Assembly: GCF_004366715.1 (NCBI RefSeq)
Contig: NZ_SOQZ01000002.1
Location: forward strand, 372,001 to 436,000
Source: Meridianimaribacter flavus
GTDB lineage: Bacteria; Bacteroidota; Bacteroidia; Flavobacteriales; Flavobacteriaceae
DNA length: 64,000 bases
Direction of reading: 5' to 3'
Below, piece by piece: positions 10,554 through 20,118 of the stretch (positions are counted from its first letter, which is position 1; each line of letters begins with the position of its first letter). Both the position numbers and the translations under genes were made by a program. A model generated the notes under the pieces. It made no database searches. It was not told where the DNA came from and saw only the letters and a list, made by a program, of their open reading frames with translations.

Positions 10554-10748
10554 AATACTTTAGATTTAAGTTTATAATTGTTTGGTATATAAACGAAAAA
10601 ACTCATCAAGCGGTTTTTAAAAAAAATAAAAGTCCTTAGTAATTCATCAAACTAGTCATGCTTTATTACCTTGTTAAATTTTTGTTTTATTTTGAAATTC
10701 TATGGTACTTTTTTTGTATCTTATAGAAAGAATTTAAAGCGAATTATT

Positions 10749-10985
10749 ATGGAGGATGTTAATTATATAAAAGTGTTTTCAGGTAATTTTATTATTGTGC
10801 AATTGGTATTGGACAGATTACAAAGCATTGGCATTAATGCTATTATTAAAGACGAGTCAGAATCTGGTAGGCTTGCTGGTTTTGGGTCATCTATTCAAGG
10901 ATTTCAAGAACTCTTTGTTAACAAAGACGAATTGGACAACGCACTACCCATTGTAGAATCAGTAAAGTCTGAACTTAAAGTATAA
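10749..10985 (+). CDS. Small DUF2007-type protein
   Basis: A 78-residue protein with the pattern of DUF2007 (putative signal-transducing) domains: an N-terminal strand YIKVFSGNFIIVQLVLDRLQSIGINAIIKDE, then FQELFVNKDELDNALPIVE. I chose the ATG at 10749. The reading frame is open upstream to about 10671, but that extension is hydrophobic, low-complexity and not family-like. No signal peptide or membrane segment. Flanked by divergent and convergent genes, so probably monocistronic. The domain resembles a ferredoxin-like ligand-binding or regulatory fold; function unknown. Confidence 0.8.
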   Translation: MEDVNYIKVFSGNFIIVQLVLDRLQSIGINAIIKDESESGRLAGFGSSIQGFQELFVNKDELDNALPIVESVKSELKV

Positions 10986-10987
10986 AA

Positions 10988-11016
10988 AAAATCCTGATGA
11001 ATTTCATCAGGATTTT
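10988..11016. terminator. Bidirectional terminator between DUF2007 and ABC-F genes
   Basis: ATCCTGATGA / TCATCAGGAT stem with 3-nt loop and flanking A- and T-runs between convergent genes. Confidence 0.85.
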
Positions 11017-11020
11017 AGTT

Positions 11021-12718
<1,698 letters not shown>

Positions 12719-12788
12719 TCAATGTATTAAAAAAGCTTGCAACTCAAGTTTTAACAGCGTATTAACAACACATATACGTTTCAAATTT

Positions 12789-12796
12789 TATTTTTG
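12789..12796 (+). promoter_or_regulatory. Candidate -7 element upstream of lipoprotein gene
   Basis: TATTTTTG fits TAnnTTTG, 38 bp before the ATG at 12835. No clear -33 element. Confidence 0.35.
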
Positions 12797-12834
12797 TGTG
12801 ATATGCATATTTAGCCTACGTTATAGTAATATAT

Positions 12835-14253
12835 ATGAAGTTTTACATCATAAGTTTTTTAGCATCTGTATTGGTTTTTGGATGCAAAGATATTTCAACT
12901 GAAAACAGTGATTACACCTATTTTGGCGGTGAAATTATTAACCCTAAAAATAATCACGTTACATTATACAGTCCAGAAACTGGATACGATACTTTATTTC
13001 TTGATAAGCAGAATCGTTTTTTAAAAAAGCTGGAGACTTTTAAACCTGGTTTATTTTCTTTTATGCATGGAGGCGAATACCAATTGGTACTTTTAGAGCC
13101 TAGTGATAGTATTATGCTTAGACTAAACACTATAGATTTTGACGAGTCTTTAGTATTTACAGGTCTTGGTTCAAAAAAGAACAATTACCTGATTAAAACA
13201 TTTTTAGAAAATGAAATTGAAATAAAAAAGCGTAATACGTTTTGCCGAATGTCGCCTGAAGAGCTTGAATCGTATTTAGACTCTACAAAAAAAATAAAGC
13301 TTGAAGAATTAAATAGTTTCTTAGACAAGAAACCTTTTTCTGACTTATTTAAGTCTATTGCTGAAGCCAATATTGACTACAATTACTATTACTATAAAGA
13401 AATTTACCCTTTTGGTTACTACGGTAATCATCAACTAGCCCATTACAAAGATTTGCCTCAAGATTTTTATGATTACAGAAAAGAGATAGATTATGGACTA
13501 GACCATTTAAGTGAATATCCAAGCTACAATCAATTTATGCTAGCTCACTTTAATAATTTGGCACTTACTGATTATTATGACAACGTAGCTTACCATGAAG
13601 CTTTTGACAAACAATCGCTTAACTATAATCTAGAAAAATTACGATTAATAGATAGTTTAGTTACCTCTAATAAAGTTAAAAACTACCTATTGAAAATTAA
13701 CACCAGAGAGTTTGTTTACAATAGTACAGACTCTGATGAAATTTCTCAAGTTTTAAACTCTTACTTAGAAAAAGCAACTGACGATAATGACAAAAAAGAT
13801 ATAAATAAGCTGTTAACTATTTTAAATAATTTAAAACCAGGAAAAAATTTACCAAATGCAGAACTTGTAGGTTTTAATGATGAAGATGTTATGCTGAATA
13901 GCTTAATATCTAAACCAACAGTTATTTATTTCTGGTCTTCAAACAACGATTTAATTTTTAAGAATAGCCACTACCGAACCAAACGCCTAAAAGCTAAGTT
14001 TCCTGAGGTAGAGTTTATTGCTATTAATATTAACAACGACGACAAAAAATACTGGAAAAGCACGCTACAAAACTCAAAATTTCCAACCCAAAACGAATAT
14101 CGATTTAAAGATAAAAGCATGTCTAATGTTTTGGCTATCAACTCAATTTACACTGTAATTTTAGTTGATGATGACGGTAAAATAGTGACCTCTAGAGGAA
14201 GCCTCTTTAATAAAGATTTTGAAAACGAGATACAAACGCTCGTTAGCAGATAA
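12835..14253 (+). CDS. Lipoprotein with C-terminal thioredoxin-like fold lacking CxxC
   Basis: 472 residues with a lipoprotein signal (MKFYIISFLASVLVFGC, lipid-modified Cys17). A long unrecognised middle region, rich in Asp, Tyr and Lys, runs to about residue 330. The C-terminal 130 residues read like a TlpA/thioredoxin-like domain (GKNLPNAELVGF, then PTVIYFWSS, later AINSIYTVILVDDDGKIV). Where TlpA proteins carry WCxxC, this one has FWSSNND, so it should not act as a dithiol oxidoreductase. Likely anchored in an envelope membrane. Monocistronic, ended by a strong terminator. Similar multi-domain TlpA-like lipoproteins are common in Bacteroidota with unknown roles. Confidence 0.75.
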   Translation: MKFYIISFLASVLVFGCKDISTENSDYTYFGGEIINPKNNHVTLYSPETGYDTLFLDKQNRFLKKLETFKPGLFSFMHGGEYQLVLLEPSDSIMLRLNTIDFDESLVFTGLGSKKNNYLIKTFLENEIEIKKRNTFCRMSPEELESYLDSTKKIKLEELNSFLDKKPFSDLFKSIAEANIDYNYYYYKEIYPFGYYGNHQLAHYKDLPQDFYDYRKEIDYGLDHLSEYPSYNQFMLAHFNNLALTDYYDNVAYHEAFDKQSLNYNLEKLRLIDSLVTSNKVKNYLLKINTREFVYNSTDSDEISQVLNSYLEKATDDNDKKDINKLLTILNNLKPGKNLPNAELVGFNDEDVMLNSLISKPTVIYFWSSNNDLIFKNSHYRTKRLKAKFPEVEFIAININNDDKKYWKSTLQNSKFPTQNEYRFKDKSMSNVLAINSIYTVILVDDDGKIVTSRGSLFNKDFENEIQTLVSR

Positions 14254-14262
14254 ACCCAATAA

Positions 14263-14292
14263 AAAAACTCCTGAATAATTCAGGAGTTTTCT
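14263..14292. terminator. Bidirectional terminator between lipoprotein and transaldolase genes
   Basis: ACTCCTGAA / TTCAGGAGT stem, 3-nt loop, A-run left and T-run right, between convergent genes. Confidence 0.85.
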
Positions 14293-14316
14293 TTTTCTAT
14301 ATATTAAATCTAATTC

Positions 14317-14970
14317 TTAGTTACCCTTTTTATAATCGGCTAAAAACTTCTCTAAACCTATGTCAGTAAGTGGGTGTTTTAATAACCCTGTAATTGAACT
14401 TAAAGGTCCTGTCATTACATCTGCTCCTAGTTTAGCACAATCAATTACGTGCATTGTATGACGCACAGAAGCTGCTAAAATTTCAGTATCAAACCCATAG
14501 TTATCATAAATTTGACGAATTTCAGCAATAAGGTTTAATCCATCAGTTGAAATATCATCTAAACGTCCAATAAAAGGCGACACATATGTTGCTCCTGCTT
14601 TTGCAGCTAATAAGGCTTGTCCTGGAGAAAACACTAAAGTTACGTTGGTTTTTATACCTCTATCACTAAAGTATTTACATGCTTTTACACCATCTTTAAT
14701 CATAGGTAATTTAATAACTATTTGATCGTGTAATTCAGCTAGTGCTTCACCTTCTCTAACCATACCTTCAAAGTCAGTAGAAATAACCTCAGCACTTACA
14801 TCACCATCTACAATGTTGCAGATATCAACATAATGTTTTAAAATGTTGTTTGTTCCTGTAATACCTTCTTTAGCCATTAAAGATGGGTTTGTAGTTACAC
14901 CATCTAAAATACCCATATCTTGAGCTTCTTTGATTTGATCTAGGTTAGCTGTATCAATAAAAAATTTCAT
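14317..14970 (-). CDS. fsa: Fructose-6-phosphate aldolase / small transaldolase
   Basis: A class I aldolase of 217 residues, the length of the short FSA/TalC-type transaldolase family. N-terminal [16 protein letters not shown] and [14 protein letters not shown] are signature strands. The Schiff-base lysine is Lys87 in QIVIKLPM, matching Lys85 of E. coli Fsa[30 protein letters not shown] and [13 protein letters not shown] complete the barrel. Family members are either true transaldolases of the pentose phosphate pathway or fructose-6-phosphate aldolases, and sequence reading alone does not settle which. In Flavobacteriia this short form often serves as the transaldolase. Monocistronic. Confidence 0.9.
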   Translation of the reverse strand: MKFFIDTANLDQIKEAQDMGILDGVTTNPSLMAKEGITGTNNILKHYVDICNIVDGDVSAEVISTDFEGMVREGEALAELHDQIVIKLPMIKDGVKACKYFSDRGIKTNVTLVFSPGQALLAAKAGATYVSPFIGRLDDISTDGLNLIAEIRQIYDNYGFDTEILAASVRHTMHVIDCAKLGADVMTGPLSSITGLLKHPLTDIGLEKFLADYKKGN

Positions 14971-15093
14971 GTATTTAATTTATTTGTTGTGTTATTTAAG
15001 TTGCAAAATTACAATTTATATGCAGGTTTTAATTAGAAATATTATGAAATAATATTAACAATCTACGGTAGTAAAAAACGAAATGGATTACTA

Positions 15094-15897
15094 TTACAGC
15101 TTATAATGTTTCATCAGCATTTTTTCATACACCTTGTCTGGCAAAATGCGCTTTAAAACAATAGAAAACTTTTGCATAAACTCACCTACCTTATAGTGGG
15201 CTTTTGGATTTTTAGTATTTATCACTTTATAAACTGCTTTTGCCATTAACAATGGGTCTTTTCCACTATCAACATGCGCATCCATTAGTTTTAACGTGTT
15301 CCCATAAGGTGTTTTATAAGGCGACTGTTCTTGTACTGGTGCATGGTAACGACCAGCAGCAATATTAGTAGCAAAATCTCCTGGAGCAATATTGGTCATT
15401 TCAATATTAAAATCTTTAATCTCCATTCTAAAGGCTTCGGTAATTAATTCCAACGCACCTTTACTTGCACTGTAAACACCTCTGTATGGCAATCCCATGT
15501 ATCCAGCAATAGAGGTGATATTGATAATTAGTCCACTTTTTTGCTTACGCATTTGTGGCAATACCGCTTTTATTACATTGATAGGTCCAAAAAAATTAGT
15601 TTCAAAATTACGTTTTATCTCCTCGTCTGGTATTTCTTCAATAGGTCCAGTAATTCCAGCTCCTGCATTATTAACCAAGACATCTAGTCGACCTTCTTTG
15701 TCTATAATAGTTTGAACAACTTTGGTAATAGTTTGGGTATTTGAAACATCTAAAGCTAAAAGGTTTAACTTACTTTCAGAATATCGCTCAGGATTTCTAC
15801 TGGTTCCATAAACAACAAATCCTTTTTCTAAAAGAAACTCTCCAATAGACTTCCCTATTCCTGAAGAACCTCCTGTGATTAAAACAACTTTAGACAT
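15094..15897 (-). CDS. SDR family oxidoreductase
   Basis: A classical short-chain dehydrogenase/reductase of 267 residues. Cofactor motif TGGSSGIG spans residues 8-15, NNAG is at 76-79, and the catalytic set is Ser129, Tyr142 and Lys146 (YSASK). The GTSRNPER segment after beta-2, with Ser/Arg rather than an acidic residue, suggests NADPH preference. The C-terminus (about 200-267) is longer and basic (ILPDKVYEKMLMKHYKL), as in SDRs acting on lipids or retinol-like substrates. Substrate unknown. No co-oriented close neighbours; the next minus-strand element upstream is the SRP RNA. Confidence 0.88.
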   Translation of the reverse strand: MSKVVLITGGSSGIGKSIGEFLLEKGFVVYGTSRNPERYSESKLNLLALDVSNTQTITKVVQTIIDKEGRLDVLVNNAGAGITGPIEEIPDEEIKRNFETNFFGPINVIKAVLPQMRKQKSGLIINITSIAGYMGLPYRGVYSASKGALELITEAFRMEIKDFNIEMTNIAPGDFATNIAAGRYHAPVQEQSPYKTPYGNTLKLMDAHVDSGKDPLLMAKAVYKVINTKNPKAHYKVGEFMQKFSIVLKRILPDKVYEKMLMKHYKL

Positions 15898-15981
15898 AAA
15901 CTATAATTAATACTGTAAAATTAACAATGTAATATTCATTCAGAAGAAAAAGTGAAAAAGATTTGAGTTTTGGGTACAAAA

Positions 15982-16080
15982 AAAGGCAAGCTACCTACAT
16001 CACACCGCTACGACCGCGTACCTTTGCTGCGTTCCCGCCCTGGAGGATTAAACAGGAGCTGGTTGTGTAGGACTTGCCGA
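15982..16080 (-). ncRNA. ffs: Signal recognition particle RNA (small bacterial type)
   Basis: Read on the minus strand, the roughly 100-nt RNA begins CGGCAAGTCC and ends CTTGCC followed by a seven-T run, so its ends pair (GGCAAG with CTTGCC). The apical part contains GGGCGGGAACGCAGCAAAGG, matching the universally conserved domain IV of SRP RNA (the GGAA tetraloop and the asymmetric AGCA loop that bind Ffh). It forms a long hairpin and acts with Ffh and FtsY to target membrane proteins. It has a good promoter immediately upstream. A 62-codon open frame across it is a chance reading. Confidence 0.93.
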
Positions 16081-16083
16081 CTG

Positions 16084-16113
16084 CAAAGATACAACCTTTT
16101 AATACTTTTGCAA
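16084..16113 (-). promoter_or_regulatory. Promoter of the SRP RNA gene
   Basis: On the minus strand TATCTTTG (16091-16084) is an exact TAnnTTTG -7 box, with TTG (16113-16111) 19 bp upstream as the -33 element. The predicted start, about 4-5 nt downstream, coincides with the 5' end of the SRP RNA. Confidence 0.7.
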
Positions 16114-16164
16114 TAGTTTTTTAAACTGAATTTTATTAAATAAATTGCTTCAAAATTTATAGGC

Positions 16165-17202
16165 ATGAACAACAGCTTTAAACTATTATCAATCACACTT
16201 TTAGCCTTATCTCTATTTGCTTGCGGAAGTAGTACCGAAACTAAAAAACATAACTTTTCGCTTCAAACTAATGCTAAAAACAACGTTATAACCTTAGGTG
16301 AAACCTTAAATCTTTCTATAAAGAACCCAAAAAATGAAACTATAACTGCTGTATCTTATAAAATTAACGACAAACAGGTTTCTGAATCTTTTGCAACAAA
16401 CGATTTAAAATTAGGTGTTCAAACTCTAACAGCAACTATTAGCTACGACGATACGACTGCTGATGTGTCTACAAAAATTACTGTTTTAAATAATACCAAG
16501 CCTAAGATTTACACTTATAAGATTGTAAACACCTATCCTCACGACATTACATCTTACACGCAAGGTCTTGAGTTTTACAATGGTGAATTGTATGAAAGCA
16601 CAGGACAATACAGAGAATCTAAACTGAGAAAAGTAGATTATAAAACTGCCGAAGTTTTAAAGAACATCAACTTACAGAGCCAATATTTTGGTGAAGGCTT
16701 AACCGTTTTAAACGATAAAATCTATCAATTAACATGGAGAGAAAACACAGGCTTTGTTTATGACGTCAACAGTTTTGAGAAGTTGAGCAGTTTCACCTAC
16801 GGAAAAAGCAACGAAGGTTGGGGACTTTGTAACGATGGTACTCGTATTTTTAAAAGTGATGGTACAGAGAATATCTGGTTGCTAAATCCTGAAACTCTTG
16901 CCGAAGAAGAAACCATACAAGTGTATAGAGAAAAAGGAAAAGTTGTTGGCTTAAACGAATTGGAATGGGTTAACGGAAAAATATACTCTAACCTATATCA
17001 ATTTAATGGTGTAGCTATCATCAATCCAAAAAATGGCGCTATGGAAGCGGTTATCGACTTTTCACCTTTACGCAAACTAGTTACACAACATCAAGGTCTA
17101 GACGTACTTAATGGTATTGCCTATAATCCTGATACCAATACTTTATTTGTAACAGGAAAACGTTGGGATAAACTTTTTGAGGTTGAAATTATCGAGCAAT
17201 AG
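16165..17202 (+). CDS. Glutaminyl-peptide cyclotransferase (glutamine cyclotransferase) lipoprotein
   Basis: 345 residues with a lipoprotein signal (LALSLFACGSS, Cys20). An N-terminal Ig-like/bacterial beta-sandwich stretch (about 35-115) precedes a five-bladed propeller of the bacterial glutamine cyclotransferase family. Family motifs are YPHDITSYTQGLEFYNGELYESTGQY, LRKVDYKTAEVLKN and LNELEWVNGKIYSNLYQ. The enzyme converts N-terminal glutamine to pyroglutamate on exported peptides. A propeller cyclase on a lipoprotein anchor fits modification of secreted proteins; type IX substrates, whose mature ends often become pGlu, are an attractive inferred target. The thioesterase gene follows 1 bp after its stop codon. 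Confidence 0.9.
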   Translation: MNNSFKLLSITLLALSLFACGSSTETKKHNFSLQTNAKNNVITLGETLNLSIKNPKNETITAVSYKINDKQVSESFATNDLKLGVQTLTATISYDDTTADVSTKITVLNNTKPKIYTYKIVNTYPHDITSYTQGLEFYNGELYESTGQYRESKLRKVDYKTAEVLKNINLQSQYFGEGLTVLNDKIYQLTWRENTGFVYDVNSFEKLSSFTYGKSNEGWGLCNDGTRIFKSDGTENIWLLNPETLAEEETIQVYREKGKVVGLNELEWVNGKIYSNLYQFNGVAIINPKNGAMEAVIDFSPLRKLVTQHQGLDVLNGIAYNPDTNTLFVTGKRWDKLFEVEIIEQ

Positions 17203-17203
17203 C

Positions 17204-17593
17204 ATGCAAACTTTTGAAACCCAAATTACTGTTTCCAATCAGCATCTAGATATGCTCAACCATGTAAACAATGTACAGTATGTACAATGGGTTCAAGATA
17301 TAGCTGAACAACATTGGAACGCGAGAGCAACACCAGAAATCCTTGATACGTTTTATTGGGTAATGTTAAGCCATCACATACGCTATAAAGGTGAAGCAAT
17401 TTTAAACGATGTGATTACTCTTAAAACATTTGTAACCAAAGCCGAAGGTGCTAAATCTACTAGAGTTGTAGAAATCTACAACCAGCAAACCAATAAATTA
17501 CTAACTACCTCAGAAACTGAATGGTGCTTAATGTCTAAAACAACACATCGACCAACACGCATTACTCCAGAAATTGCGACACTCTTTAGTTAA
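17204..17593 (+). CDS. Acyl-CoA thioesterase (hotdog fold)
   Basis: A 4HBT-like hotdog protein of 129 residues, starting at the ATG one base after the upstream stop codon; a longer in-frame start at 17177 overlaps the upstream gene and is unlikely. The motif HLDMLNHVNNVQYVQWVQD (about residues 14-32) contains the Asp/Asn-His-Val-Asn-Asn pattern of YbgC/FatA-type thioesterases, although the usual catalytic Asp position reads N-H-V-N-N. RYKGEAILNDVITLKTFV forms the central strands. It hydrolyses acyl-CoA or acyl-ACP; substrate unknown. Tightly coupled to the cyclotransferase gene without an evident functional link. Confidence 0.85.
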   Translation: MQTFETQITVSNQHLDMLNHVNNVQYVQWVQDIAEQHWNARATPEILDTFYWVMLSHHIRYKGEAILNDVITLKTFVTKAEGAKSTRVVEIYNQQTNKLLTTSETEWCLMSKTTHRPTRITPEIATLFS

Positions 17594-17686
17594 AAATTGC
17601 CTAAAACCGTTGTTAAAGTTTCTTAATCCTGAATTAGCTGTGCAGTTATTTCTCTTTATTTGAAATAACCAACTAAGCTATTACAA

Positions 17687-18424
17687 TTGAAATCATTATC
17701 AATCACTCTCTTTCTTTTAGTCTCACTGTCTTTAAATGCGCAACAACTAAAAGGTATTGTTTACGACACTGAAGCTACAGTAAAAGGTGCAAAAATCATT
17801 AATAGCACACAACACATACTTTCCTATACTAACGACGAAGGTGTTTTTAATATCAGTGCTCAACCTAATGACACTTTAGTGTTTAGTTCACTCTTTCATC
17901 ATGAAAAAACAATTGTTGTAACCTCTGAACATTTTAAAGAAGACACTGTTATAGAACTTAAAAAAATCACTAATGAACTCGATGAAGTTGAAATTTTAAA
18001 AGCCAAAGAGAAAAAGTTCGATTCTATAGTATATACTGAAGAGTTTAGCACACAAATCAACAACGACTATAAAGAAAGACCTTATTTATACCAACCACCT
18101 CCTAGTGGCAATATGGATTTTGTTGCTATTGCAAAGCTAATTGGCAAGCTCTTTAAAAAGAAAAACAAAACTCCAGAAATAGTTTATGCAGAAACTGAAG
18201 ATTTTATTCACCTGTTTGAAACACATTCGTTTTTTAACTCACGAATGCTCACCAAAGAGCTAAAGATACCTAATGAATATCATCAACTGTTCTTTGACTT
18301 TTGTAGTGCAAAAAACATCAACAAAGCATTAATTGACACCAACCAAGAACTTCCGCTATTGGATAGACTAAACACCTTGAGTAAAGAATTTAATTTGATG
18401 CTAAAAGAACAACAGCAAGATTAA
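17687..18424 (+). CDS. Secreted carboxypeptidase-regulatory-like domain protein
   Basis: 245 residues beginning with a TTG codon that directly gives a good Sec signal peptide (hydrophobic LFLLVSLSLNAQQ, cleavage near residue 18); no ATG lies nearby. Residues 20-95 form a CarboxypepD_reg-like beta-sandwich (LKGIVYDTEATVKGAKI, then DEGVFNISAQPNDTLVFS), as found at the N-terminus of TonB-dependent receptors. There is no barrel here, and the rest is a charged helical region ending in Glu/Gln-rich sequence. Probably periplasmic. Many Flavobacteriia have such short proteins of unknown role. Confidence 0.75.
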   Translation: MKSLSITLFLLVSLSLNAQQLKGIVYDTEATVKGAKIINSTQHILSYTNDEGVFNISAQPNDTLVFSSLFHHEKTIVVTSEHFKEDTVIELKKITNELDEVEILKAKEKKFDSIVYTEEFSTQINNDYKERPYLYQPPPSGNMDFVAIAKLIGKLFKKKNKTPEIVYAETEDFIHLFETHSFFNSRMLTKELKIPNEYHQLFFDFCSAKNINKALIDTNQELPLLDRLNTLSKEFNLMLKEQQQD

Positions 18425-18508
18425 AACATTAACTACAAAGTCTTTTAACCTCAAAAAATGAACAAATAATTTTTCGTCTTTATAATAAAAATATGACTTC
18501 AAAAGTTA

Positions 18509-18516
18509 TATTTTTG
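18509..18516 (+). promoter_or_regulatory. Candidate -7 element upstream of beta-helix lipoprotein
   Basis: TATTTTTG fits TAnnTTTG, 28 bp before the ATG at 18545. -33 not recognised. Confidence 0.35.
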
Positions 18517-18544
18517 GCATATTGCTACAGATAAAGACATTAAC

Positions 18545-20107
18545 ATGAAAAAAATTCTATACTTCGTATTCACACTTTTTGTTCTCGTATTTTGGAGTTC
18601 TTGTCGTGAGGATTTCGATTTTTCTCCAAGTACTGGTAACCTTGAGTTCTCTAAAGACACTGTATATCTAGACACTGTGTTTACTAATATTGGCTCAAGT
18701 ACTTACAACCTTAAAGTGTATAACCGAAGTAATGATGATATTGTAATCCCAACGCTTAGACTTGGACAAGGCGAAGCTTCTAACTACCGCTTAAATGTCG
18801 ATGGAATGGCAGGAAAGGAATTTCAAAACATCGAACTATTGGCAAAAGATAGCATGTACGTGTTCATTGAAACCACAATAGATATTGAAGCACTTGCTGC
18901 TAGTGACAATCAGTTTTTATATACTGATGTCATTGAATTCGATTCTGGTAGTAATTATCAAAAAGTGGACTTGGTAACCTTAGTTAAAGATGCTGTATTT
19001 ATTTACCCAAGCAAAGATGCTAATGGTGTTATTGAAACATTGGCTTTTGATGTAGATGGTGATGGTACACCAGACCAGACCGAAATTCAAGGTCGCTTTT
19101 TAGAAAATGACGAACTCACTTTCACCAACGAAAAACCTTATGTTATTTATGGTTATGCTGCTGTAAACGAAGGTGAAACCCTTACAATGGAAGCTGGAGC
19201 AAGAGTCCATTTTCATGCTAATTCTGGGCTTTTAATTACTAATACTGCGTCATTACAAATTAATGGTGCATTAAGTACTGACCAAGATATTTTAGAAAAC
19301 GAAGTCATTATACAAGGAGACCGTTTAGAACCACTTTATGAAGACATTCCTGGACAATGGGGAACCATTTGGTTATATAATGGTAGCACAAACAACAGCA
19401 TTGATTTTGCGACTATTAAAAATGCAACTGTAGGTGTTTTAACCGAAGGCAACCAAAACGATCCTAACAAATTAAACATCACTAACTCTAAAATTTACAA
19501 CTCTAGTAACTTTGGTATTTTGGCTAGAGCTAGTGCTATAACAGGAGAAAATCTTGTAATTAACAACTCTGGTCAGTCGTCATTTGCTGGAACTTTTGGT
19601 GGAACTTACAATTTTACACACTGTACCATTGCCAACTATTGGGATAGTAGTTTTAGACAATTTCCTTCAGTGTTTTTAAATAACTATTTGTTAGATGAAA
19701 ACGAAAATGCTACGCCTAATGTGTTAGACGCTAATTTTAATAACTGTATCATTTACGGAAATGATAATCCTGAGATTATTTTAGATGAAAATGATGGAGC
19801 CGATTTTGGTTTTAAATTCACCAATTGCTTGATACGATTCCAAGACAACAACAATAACTTTCCTGGTGACAACTATAATTTAAACAATAGTGAGCTTTAT
19901 GATAATTGCATCTTCAATAGTGATCCTGATTTTAAACTTCCTTTTGAAAACGATTTAAGAATTGGTGAAGATTCTGGAGCAAACAACTTAGGCAATGACT
20001 TATACGACTTTTTTGCTGCCCAAGTGCCTGTTGATATTTTAAACACTAACAGAACCACAAGTCCTGATTTAGGAGCATATCAGCATATTATATTTGAAGA
20101 AGATTAA
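18545..20107 (+). CDS. Outer-membrane lipoprotein with predicted parallel beta-helix
   Basis: 520 residues. A lipoprotein signal ends at SSC (Cys20). Residues 25-150 look like an Ig-like/ASPM-type domain (DTVYLDTVFTNIGSSTYNLKVYNRSNDDIVI). From about 215 on, short repeated strands with stacked Asn and hydrophobic positions (INGALS, NNSIDFATIKNA, LNITNSKIYNSSNFGILARAS, FNNCIIYGND) suggest a right-handed parallel beta-helix like pectate-lyase-fold proteins, ending TSPDLGAYQH. No catalytic residues identified. Surface lipoproteins of this type are widespread in Bacteroidota and usually of unknown function. Confidence 0.75.
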   Translation: MKKILYFVFTLFVLVFWSSCREDFDFSPSTGNLEFSKDTVYLDTVFTNIGSSTYNLKVYNRSNDDIVIPTLRLGQGEASNYRLNVDGMAGKEFQNIELLAKDSMYVFIETTIDIEALAASDNQFLYTDVIEFDSGSNYQKVDLVTLVKDAVFIYPSKDANGVIETLAFDVDGDGTPDQTEIQGRFLENDELTFTNEKPYVIYGYAAVNEGETLTMEAGARVHFHANSGLLITNTASLQINGALSTDQDILENEVIIQGDRLEPLYEDIPGQWGTIWLYNGSTNNSIDFATIKNATVGVLTEGNQNDPNKLNITNSKIYNSSNFGILARASAITGENLVINNSGQSSFAGTFGGTYNFTHCTIANYWDSSFRQFPSVFLNNYLLDENENATPNVLDANFNNCIIYGNDNPEIILDENDGADFGFKFTNCLIRFQDNNNNFPGDNYNLNNSELYDNCIFNSDPDFKLPFENDLRIGEDSGANNLGNDLYDFFAAQVPVDILNTNRTTSPDLGAYQHIIFEED

Positions 20108-20118
20108 TGCAATAAAAC

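Noticed and set aside
16008-16196. 62-codon open frame on the minus strand
   Set aside because: It runs through the SRP RNA and its promoter; composition is not protein-like and the RNA explains the sequence.
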